A DNA stretch of 6,120 nt from Candidatus Heimdallarchaeota archaeon (lineage in GTDB: Archaea > Asgardarchaeota > Heimdallarchaeia > Heimdallarchaeales > Kariarchaeaceae), in assembly GCA_021399405.1 (NCBI GenBank), contig JAAFKL010000342.1, positions 1 to 6,120 of the forward strand, read 5' to 3'. The notes under the pieces were generated by a model. The model was not told the origin of the DNA and did not search any database. It worked only from the letters and a program-made list of their open reading frames with translations. The position numbers and the translations under genes are program-made. Positions 1 to 4,260 of the stretch are shown one piece after another; within the stretch, counting starts at the first letter, position 1; every line of letters starts with the position of its first letter.

Positions 1-155
1 ACCCCCAATACTTTCTTTGTACTATCTGTGAGAGAAATTAGGGTTTTCCCAGAAAAATCTTCTATTTCAACAATATCAAATTCTGTGAGAGTGCCTATAA
101 TATGGATCAAACCATGAATTAGAATTAGTGTAAGTAATATCCATTTCAGGAGCAT
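1..155 (-). CDS. Small membrane protein, HGLIH-type family, partial (N-terminus only)
   Basis: The frame is open from an ATG at 155-153 to the left edge, giving 51 codons of a truncated protein. It begins MLLKWILLTLILIHGLIHIIG, one membrane helix (about residues 3-21) with an HGLIHxxG motif. A polar stretch with the pattern T-x-F-x-x-V-E-x-x-x-F-S-G-K follows. From memory this matches the start of a widespread family of small four-helix membrane proteins of unknown function in bacteria and archaea, often mislabelled as transporter permeases. Their first helix ends in HGLIHLLGF and is followed by a short loop with a conserved Leu-Thr/Ser-Gly segment. The start is supported by a TATA-like element 26-35 bases upstream on the same strand, so the mRNA would be almost leaderless. 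The other ATG at 168 is in a different frame and meets a stop after 31 codons. The remaining helices lie outside the window. Family assignment is moderately sure; function is unknown. Confidence 0.66.
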   Translation of the reverse strand, partial: MLLKWILLTLILIHGLIHIIGTLTEFDIVEIEDFSGKTLISLTDSTKKVLG

Positions 156-179
156 GTGAAAAATTCATCAATTTGAGAT

Positions 180-190
180 TATATTTATAG
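180..190 (-). promoter_or_regulatory. TATA box for the left-edge membrane protein
   Basis: On the minus strand this reads CTATAAATATA, close to the archaeal TATA consensus. Its centre is about 30 bases upstream of the ATG at 155, so transcription would begin about 3-5 bases before the start codon. There is no purine-rich Shine-Dalgarno sequence in between, which fits a nearly leaderless mRNA. Confidence 0.6.
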
Positions 191-219
191 CTTTATCAAA
201 TATCTTCAATTGCTTTAAT

Positions 220-237
220 TTGTCAATATTGTGACAA
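220..237. promoter_or_regulatory. Inverted repeat TTGTCA-N6-TGACAA, possible operator
   Basis: The two 6-base arms (220-225 and 232-237) are perfect reverse complements around a 6-base spacer, and the central A/T pair also matches. Size and spacing are typical of a site for a dimeric helix-turn-helix regulator. It lies about 30 bases upstream of the minus-strand TATA box at 180-190 and about 50 bases upstream of the tiny ORF at 289. From there it could activate the left-edge gene or control the small ORF. A 6-bp dyad in AT-rich DNA can arise by chance, so the role is inference. Confidence 0.35.
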
Positions 238-288
238 GAAATCGAAATTGACAGAAATTGGTATTTTTAGGAATTTAGAAATTTAGAA

Positions 289-396
289 ATGCAAATCGCA
301 CTCAGTGATTCTACTGAACACCTTCTAAATGTGACTAACAAGCCTATAGGGTGGTTCTATTTACTTTTAGTACTTATATTGTTTAGAAAAAAGTAA
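289..396 (+). CDS. Possible 35-residue single-pass membrane peptide or remnant of a membrane anchor
   Basis: ATG 289 opens 35 codons ending at TAA 394-396. The product has a polar N-terminal half (MQIALSDSTEHLLNVTNKP), one strongly hydrophobic segment (IGWFYLLLVLILF, residues 20-32) and a terminal RKK. The arrangement of polar stalk, one membrane helix and a terminal basic cluster is that of a C-terminal membrane anchor or surface-protein sorting tail. This could therefore be either a genuine small membrane protein or the surviving 3' end of a decayed surface-protein gene. The in-frame region upstream is open only to a TAG at 268. There is no Shine-Dalgarno sequence, and only a poor TATA-like stretch (TATTTTTAG, 262-270) lies before it. 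I do not recognise a family. It may be spurious. Confidence 0.3.
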   Translation: MQIALSDSTEHLLNVTNKPIGWFYLLLVLILFRKK

Positions 397-463
397 TATG
401 TGGAAAGAACTTAAGTAGTTAATTACGTATGTAGTATCAATGAATGACATTTTCATTTTTCAC

Positions 464-488
464 AGCGGATAATTTTACTAGATCCGCT
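464..488. promoter_or_regulatory. 7-bp inverted repeat directly before a TATA box
   Basis: AGCGGAT at 464-470 and ATCCGCT at 482-488 are exact reverse complements separated by 11 bases. This is the most GC-rich patch in an otherwise AT-rich spacer. The right arm ends one base before the TATA element at 489-499, the position where archaeal activators, or repressors that block TFB, bind. Read as RNA, it could instead form a stem-loop followed by only three U residues (488-490), a weak terminator for anything transcribed from around 289. I favour an operator because it abuts a good TATA box. Confidence 0.42.
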
Positions 489-499
489 TTATATAAATA
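489..499 (+). promoter_or_regulatory. TATA box upstream of the 39-codon ORF
   Basis: TTATATAAATA is the best TATA match in this spacer. It predicts transcription starting near 520-525, giving a leader of about 65-70 bases before the ORF at 590. That leader would contain a 7-codon mini-frame (ATG 530, stop TAG 551-553), the 546-564 inverted repeat and the Shine-Dalgarno sequence. The alternative is that transcription begins from the second TATA-like element near 541. Confidence 0.5.
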
Positions 500-540
500 A
501 CTAAAATAATCAACTAAATTTTTATTTGTATGAGAAAACT

Positions 541-564
541 TTTTATAGTATAGGTTTTATACTA
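541..564 (+). promoter_or_regulatory. Second TATA-like element overlapping a 7-bp inverted repeat
   Basis: TTTTATAG at 541-548 is a moderate TATA-like element 42-49 bases before ATG 590. It would place a start site near 570, just ahead of the Shine-Dalgarno sequence. Overlapping it, TAGTATA (546-552) and TATACTA (558-564) form a perfect 7-bp inverted repeat with a 5-base spacer. As DNA this could be an operator covering the promoter. If transcription begins at the upstream TATA box (489-499), it would be a small hairpin in the leader. The all-AT composition makes chance occurrence plausible. Confidence 0.33.
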
Positions 565-575
565 ATTGTATTAAC

Positions 576-581
576 AAGGAG
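576..581 (+). promoter_or_regulatory. Strong Shine-Dalgarno sequence AAGGAG for the 39-codon ORF
   Basis: AAGGAG ends 8 bases before ATG 590, an ideal spacing for ribosome binding. It stands out because the other genes in this window show no such sequence and appear leaderless. It is the main evidence that the following tiny ORF is translated. Confidence 0.55.
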
Positions 582-589
582 TTAATTAA

Positions 590-709
590 ATGTCATACAT
601 ACGAAAACTAACAACAAATCAACTAGTTAGATTACTAGCATTCTTGGGGATCTTTATTAAACTAATATCCAATTCTGACGGTTCTGGCGATCCGATAGTT
701 TATGATTAA
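590..709 (+). CDS. Small 39-residue peptide, unknown, with hydrophobic centre and acidic tail
   Basis: ATG 590 to TAA 707-709 encodes 39 residues. The N-terminus is basic (MSYIRKLTTNQ), the centre is hydrophobic with two spaced basic residues (LVRLLAFLGIFIKLI, residues 12-26), and the tail is polar and acidic (SNSDGSGDPIVYD, residues 27-39). No cysteines and no recognised family. The AAGGAG sequence at ideal spacing and one or two TATA-like elements upstream argue that it is expressed. The layout could be an amphipathic membrane-associated peptide, or a secreted-peptide precursor in which the first two thirds act as an export signal and the tail is released. The neighbouring downstream gene, on the same strand 103 bases away, encodes a large TPR sensor-like protein, so a peptide/receptor pair can be imagined but is unproven. 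The ORF is short enough that coding status needs conservation data. Confidence 0.45.
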   Translation: MSYIRKLTTNQLVRLLAFLGIFIKLISNSDGSGDPIVYD

Positions 710-760
710 TCAATCACAGAAATAAAAATACTCGTCAAAATTAAATCATATTTTAGTAAA

Positions 761-797
761 ATAATTCATAATGTCTTGAAAGTGTTATAATTCATAA
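761..797 (+). repeat. 11-base direct repeat ATAATTCATAA, two copies, in the TPR-ATPase promoter
   Basis: ATAATTCATAA occurs identically at 761-771 and 787-797, 26 bases apart start to start (about two and a half helical turns). The second copy overlaps the TATA-like element of the gene starting at 813, and the first lies just upstream. This could be a tandem binding site for a regulator or a duplicated promoter element. AT-rich composition tempers the significance. Confidence 0.35.
785..792 (+). promoter_or_regulatory. TATA box for the TPR-ATPase gene
   Basis: TTATAATT is centred about 25 bases upstream of the GTG at 813. In archaea this predicts transcription beginning at or next to the start codon, hence a leaderless mRNA. 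No Shine-Dalgarno sequence is present between the box and the start. Confidence 0.48.
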
Positions 798-812
798 GTA
801 CAATAATAACAT

Positions 813-3449
813 GTGGACTTTCAGTATTTACTCAATCTTGAAGAGAAGGGTAAATTCAATGATGCACTGGAATTAATGGATCAACATGTGTATGACGCCA
901 CTCCAAGATATCAACTTCTTAGATCAAGATTATTATTTCAATCAAGTGATCGTAATGGTGCAAATAATTTAATTATAGAACTAGTCAAAAAACTTAATGA
1001 TATTCATTCTGAAGAAACAAAAATTCAGATTATTACGCAGAGAATTGAATATCTTATTGAGGAACGAGATTATGGAATTATTGAGGAACTAATAACACAA
1101 GTTCTTGAGATAGTTTCTTCAAGTAAAAATAGTTCTGCACTTCAAAAGAAAATTAGTTGGGGTAAATTTTTACTTCAAATGGGGAATTTTCATTTTGCAA
1201 ATTCATCACTTGTTGAGGCTCTCGACACCTATCTTAAATCAATCAAAATATTCAGACAAATAGATTCAAGAAGATATGTAGCTAAAGTCTATGCAAGACT
1301 AGGAACTACGTATAGGGTAAAAGCTGAATTCAAAAAAGCAGAAAAATACTTGCAAAAAGCTCTTGACATTAGTCAATTAATTATGAACCCGTATGATGAA
1401 GCCTATATTTTAAATCGTCTCGGAATGGTGTTTTTATCAAGTTCTAAATATGATCAGGCAGAATCTTGTCTCAATGAATGTATATCATATTTTGAAAATC
1501 ATAATGACCTATATGGTCTTAAAAAAGCATATTCTAACTTAAGTATTGTCTATCGTCGAAAAGGGAAATATCCAAAAGCAATTGAACAATTACAAAAAGG
1601 GACTGACATCGCATTAGCTCTACACGATACATTTATGCTGTTTGGAAACCAAATTAATATCGGAAATATTTACATGGATAATGGTGATTTGGATAAGGCA
1701 TTGGAAGCGTTCATAAAAGCTCATAATTATTCTGACAAAATTACAGATAAAATTGGATTAGCGATACTCGAATCAAACTTAGGATTAATTTATCAGAAAA
1801 GAGGACAGTTTATTGAAGCACTAAAACACTATGAACTAAGTATGGATCTCTATAAATTGATAAATAATGAAAAGGGAATAACTAAGGTTTATCACAATGT
1901 TGGCATAATTTACAGACTTCAAGGGGACATGAATAAGGCTCTACCATATTTTGAGCATTCTTCAAAATTAAGAAAACAAATGGGTGATCTTGAAGGGCTT
2001 GCTTGGGATATGCAATATATCGGGATGATACAATTCGAATTGGCAGAATATACAGAAGCCCGTACTAACTTTGAACAATGCTATGAGATTAGAAAGAAAA
2101 TTGCAAACAAAGTCCAATTATCTGAAATTCTTTTTCTTATAATTTCGGTCTATGTCCTATTAGGATTGGATAATTTGGTAGAAAAAAGTTTTACTGAGAT
2201 GACTGAAATACATGAATCCATTGACAGTAACATTGTAAATAATAACTATCTATTAAGTAAAATCAAGGTTGATCAGTCAAGTAGAATAATGAAAAGAGTG
2301 CTTGAAAATGAAGTTTATGAGGAAATCCTCAGGAAAAGTGTAATCAATATTGAACATACACAAGAGGCAGAGATAGGTCATTGTAACTTCTTGCTCCTGG
2401 ATTACAAATCAAGTAAAGATGAAACTAGTCTTGTAGAGCTCAGAACTTTAATCATTGGGCTATACGATAAGGCAAGAAAACAGGAAAATCACCAATTATT
2501 AGTGGAAATTCTAGTTATTGAAGCAAAATTATCTGCAATTCAACTTGATTTAGAAATATCTTCTAAATTCTTAAAGTATGCAGCAGATATTGCAGAGAAC
2601 AAAAATTTAACCAAACTGAAATTAGATATCTCACTTGCTGAAAATGAAATCAAGAATGATATTGAGAAATCTAAACAATTTACTGGAACCACACATAAAT
2701 ACCCCGAAACAGAGGATGTTGAAATTGATGACTATGTAGACATGTTACGTGAAAACATAGAGTACGAATATGAAAGTGCAGTACTTTTTGCAGCAGATGA
2801 AAAAGAGATTATTGAAGCAAACCTTAAATTTGCGGAATTGATAAACAAAGATCCGGAACTCCCACCAGAAACCAATGATGCATTACATTTTCTCGAATTA
2901 TCATTATGGGATTACAGATTATTAACTACTACCTATAATCTCATTCAGAGACTTGAGAATAATGCATACTATAGCCACCCTCAATCATTTGATATGCATG
3001 ATCTACTTCAAACCAGACTTCAAGTGTTTAAACAAAAACAGGTGATAAGAAAAATTAATCTGATAGATGATCAATCACATGACAGCTTGGAATTGGAGGT
3101 TGACAAAAACCTCATAGTGGTAATTATTGATAACTTGCTTCAGAATGCAATGAAATTTACACCTGAAGAAGGAATTGTTGAAATCAAAATTAGCAAAGAA
3201 GAAAATGAGTTGCTTATAGAATTTAGTAACGATTGTAGAGAACTCCCCGATTGGGTTGTTCCAAGATTATTCAAAAGATTTGGCCAATGGCAGTTTGATG
3301 ACCAAACAAGAAAATTAGGAATCGGCATCGGACTAACATTTGTGCAATCTGCAGTAAAATATTTAGGGGGAAGTGTAGAATTCGTTTCTCCTATACCTAA
3401 TGAGACAGGTGGGGCTTTGATAAAAATTAAAATTCCAATGCAAATTTGA
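813..3449 (+). CDS. TPR-repeat protein with C-terminal histidine-kinase-like ATPase domain
   Basis: This is an 878-residue protein with no membrane segment or signal peptide, probably a cytoplasmic sensor. Residues 1-110 are helical, with a TPR-like start (residues 5-25). About nine TPR units follow in an exact 40-residue register: the small residue of the first helix falls at G124, G164, G204, S244, G284, G324, G364 and G404, with a weaker ninth unit near 444. Residues 470-620 are helical without clear TPR signatures. Residues 635-715 look like the two-helix dimerisation region of histidine kinases, but no histidine occurs between 629 and 691, so the H-box is missing. Residues 760-878 are a HATPase_c domain: N-box DNLLQNAMKFTP (773-784), F-box-like RLFKRF (818-823), G2 box GIGIGL (836-841), and GG at 852-853. 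The G1 box (usually DxGxG) reads NDCRE at 806-810, so it is degenerate. The likely start is GTG 813, since an in-frame TAA lies at 807-809 and the next in-frame ATG is codon 22. The ATG at 811 is out of frame. No response regulator is in view. Domain calls are firm; ATPase or kinase activity is doubtful. Confidence 0.9.
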   Translation: MDFQYLLNLEEKGKFNDALELMDQHVYDATPRYQLLRSRLLFQSSDRNGANNLIIELVKKLNDIHSEETKIQIITQRIEYLIEERDYGIIEELITQVLEIVSSSKNSSALQKKISWGKFLLQMGNFHFANSSLVEALDTYLKSIKIFRQIDSRRYVAKVYARLGTTYRVKAEFKKAEKYLQKALDISQLIMNPYDEAYILNRLGMVFLSSSKYDQAESCLNECISYFENHNDLYGLKKAYSNLSIVYRRKGKYPKAIEQLQKGTDIALALHDTFMLFGNQINIGNIYMDNGDLDKALEAFIKAHNYSDKITDKIGLAILESNLGLIYQKRGQFIEALKHYELSMDLYKLINNEKGITKVYHNVGIIYRLQGDMNKALPYFEHSSKLRKQMGDLEGLAWDMQYIGMIQFELAEYTEARTNFEQCYEIRKKIANKVQLSEILFLIISVYVLLGLDNLVEKSFTEMTEIHESIDSNIVNNNYLLSKIKVDQSSRIMKRVLENEVYEEILRKSVINIEHTQEAEIGHCNFLLLDYKSSKDETSLVELRTLIIGLYDKARKQENHQLLVEILVIEAKLSAIQLDLEISSKFLKYAADIAENKNLTKLKLDISLAENEIKNDIEKSKQFTGTTHKYPETEDVEIDDYVDMLRENIEYEYESAVLFAADEKEIIEANLKFAELINKDPELPPETNDALHFLELSLWDYRLLTTTYNLIQRLENNAYYSHPQSFDMHDLLQTRLQVFKQKQVIRKINLIDDQSHDSLELEVDKNLIVVIIDNLLQNAMKFTPEEGIVEIKISKEENELLIEFSNDCRELPDWVVPRLFKRFGQWQFDDQTRKLGIGIGLTFVQSAVKYLGGSVEFVSPIPNETGGALIKIKIPMQI

Positions 3450-3494
3450 ATAATACTTTCACTGAATTATTTTGCAATTAACATCGAAGTCTTG

Positions 3495-3517
3495 ATTATT
3501 ATTTTTTTAATAATAAT
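3495..3517 (+). terminator. T-run within an AT-only hairpin between convergent genes
   Basis: A run of seven T (3502-3508) lies about 50 bases after the stop of the TPR-ATPase gene. It sits inside a 9-bp AT-only inverted repeat (ATTATTATT at 3495-3503 and AATAATAAT at 3509-3517). Archaeal RNA polymerase stops at oligo-T on the coding strand, so this could end the plus-strand transcript. It overlaps the last codons of the convergent minus-strand gene, where it encodes repeated Leu followed by Lys-Lys, so the repeat could simply reflect coding sequence. Confidence 0.4.
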
Positions 3518-4029
3518 AGCTTAAAAGTATAAATCAGATTAATTAGTATAGCAACGACCAAGAGCAGAAACTTGATTGAAGCAAAAAAAGAAACGATGAA
3601 TGGTGATATGGCTAGATAGCCATCTGGTCTTAGTAACAAATCAAAAGTGAATATGTTCTCAATGTAATCAAAAATTGAAGCCATGAATGCAATCATTACA
3701 GTATAATTTAGAATTTTATTATCAGAGGATAATAATAGAGTCCAGCCACTAATTAAAAGAAAATAAAATATTGGGAAGAACATATCAATAATCATGAACA
3801 CAATAACGTCATCAAGTATATCATCCCAAGCCAGAAGTATAGGTTCCAGATTGGAAGAATTCCATGCGAATTCTAAATCCAGTATGTCGAATCCCCTATC
3901 AGTCATTTTTGAGGTTACCGGAGCAAATAATATTTGACATATTATTGAACCAATTAAACCAATTATCAACCACAGAAATTTTTTCTTGCTCGAATACTGT
4001 TGTACAGTTACTAAACTTTGAGTGAGCAT
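3499..4029 (-). CDS. Four-helix membrane protein of unknown function with FDYIEN motif
   Basis: From ATG 4029 this encodes 176 residues. After a short basic N-terminus (SSKKK) there are about four membrane segments: residues 18-36, 75-99, 107-120 plus flanking residues, and 141-172. A loop after the first helix carries the pattern T-D-x-G-F-D-I-L-D-L-E-F-A. After the third segment comes FDYIEN (about 120-125), and the protein ends in Lys-Lys. From memory the FDYxEN motif and four-helix plan recall a common family of uncharacterised bacterial and archaeal membrane proteins whose first loop holds a Gly-x-x-x-FD-Leu segment. I cannot name a function. The frame extends two codons upstream to a TTG at 4035, but a TATA-like element at 4051-4058 predicts transcription starting near 4030, favouring the ATG. 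The gene is convergent with the TPR-ATPase gene (49 bases between stops) and divergent from the PAP2 gene. Confidence 0.8.
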   Translation of the reverse strand: MLTQSLVTVQQYSSKKKFLWLIIGLIGSIICQILFAPVTSKMTDRGFDILDLEFAWNSSNLEPILLAWDDILDDVIVFMIIDMFFPIFYFLLISGWTLLLSSDNKILNYTVMIAFMASIFDYIENIFTFDLLLRPDGYLAISPFIVSFFASIKFLLLVVAILINLIYTFKLLLLKK

Positions 4030-4050
4030 AGACAATATCAGACTGGTAGG

Positions 4051-4058
4051 TATTTAAT
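4051..4058 (-). promoter_or_regulatory. TATA-like element for the FDYIEN membrane protein
   Basis: On the minus strand this reads TTAAATAC, centred about 26 bases upstream of ATG 4029 and consistent with a leaderless start there. A second AT-rich candidate, AATTATAAAATT (about 4070-4081), lies about 45 bases upstream and would give a leader of around 15-20 bases without a Shine-Dalgarno sequence. I cannot choose firmly between them. Confidence 0.38.
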
Positions 4059-4185
4059 TGTGTTCAGCCAATTTTATAATTTACTTATTAAGTATTAATT
4101 ACAATATTTGAATGATCACTATTGAAACAATTGTATTTGTTTTACATGCAACAATTTTGCAATTCAATGGAAAGAAGAGGAAACA

Positions 4186-4207
4186 AAAACAGATGTACAG
4201 CTGTTTT
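4186..4207. promoter_or_regulatory. Near-perfect 22-base palindrome, probable operator of the PAP2 gene
   Basis: The arms AAAACAGATGT (4186-4196) and ACAGCTGTTTT (4197-4207) are reverse complements at 10 of 11 positions; only the pair 4193/4200 fails. The outer 7 bp and the central TGTACA are perfect. The site ends about 10 bases before the TATA box at 4218-4228, just upstream of where TFB would contact DNA, the usual place for archaeal activators or for repressors that hinder TFB. It is the best dyad in the window and probably binds a dimeric winged-helix or helix-turn-helix regulator not encoded here. It also sits in the region shared with the divergent membrane protein gene. Confidence 0.55.
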
Positions 4208-4217
4208 AATAAACACA

Positions 4218-4228
4218 GTATAAATATT
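4218..4228 (+). promoter_or_regulatory. TATA box for the PAP2 gene
   Basis: AGTATAAATAT spans this position and is a strong archaeal TATA match. Its centre is about 38 bases before ATG 4261, predicting transcription from around 4248-4252 and a leader of about 10 bases. The leader (CACAAAAACTACACA) has no Shine-Dalgarno sequence. Confidence 0.62.
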
Positions 4229-4260
4229 CTTAAATCGCAATACACCACAAAAACTACACA

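Larger units (their letters stand above)
156..812. other. Long intergenic region with tiny ORFs and dense regulatory-looking repeats
   Basis: These roughly 650 bases separate the minus-strand left-edge gene from the TPR-ATPase gene and hold no large reading frame. In order they contain a minus-strand TATA box (180-190), an inverted repeat (220-237), a 35-codon ORF (289-396), a 7-bp GC-containing inverted repeat (464-488) touching a strong TATA box (489-499), a second TATA-like/inverted-repeat cluster (541-564), a Shine-Dalgarno sequence and 39-codon ORF (576-709), and a tandem 11-base direct repeat (761-797) overlapping the TATA box of the next gene. I see no tRNA, CRISPR or insertion-sequence structure. 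The stretch 397-460 shows nothing beyond AT-rich sequence with weak 5-bp dyads, such as AATGA/TCATT at 443-457. Confidence 0.6.

Noticed and set aside
272..290. Tandem ATTTAGAA repeats
   Set aside because: Only two short AT-rich copies, which is expected by chance at this base composition.
530..553. Seven-codon mini-ORF (MRKLFIV) in the leader of the 39-codon ORF
   Set aside because: It is too short to distinguish from chance and has no Shine-Dalgarno sequence. It is mentioned only as part of the layered promoter.
3140..3328. Minus-strand 62-codon frame inside the ATPase domain
   Set aside because: It lies opposite the well-conserved HATPase_c region and is a Ser/Leu-rich antisense shadow without family resemblance.
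4033..4035. TTG as start codon of the FDYIEN membrane protein
   Set aside because: An ATG two codons later fits the predicted transcription start better, and nothing supports the extra two residues.
4147..4161. TGCAA-N5-TTGCA dyad in the divergent promoter region
   Set aside because: The arms are only 5 bases and it is not positioned close to either TATA element. It is much weaker than the 22-base palindrome nearby.
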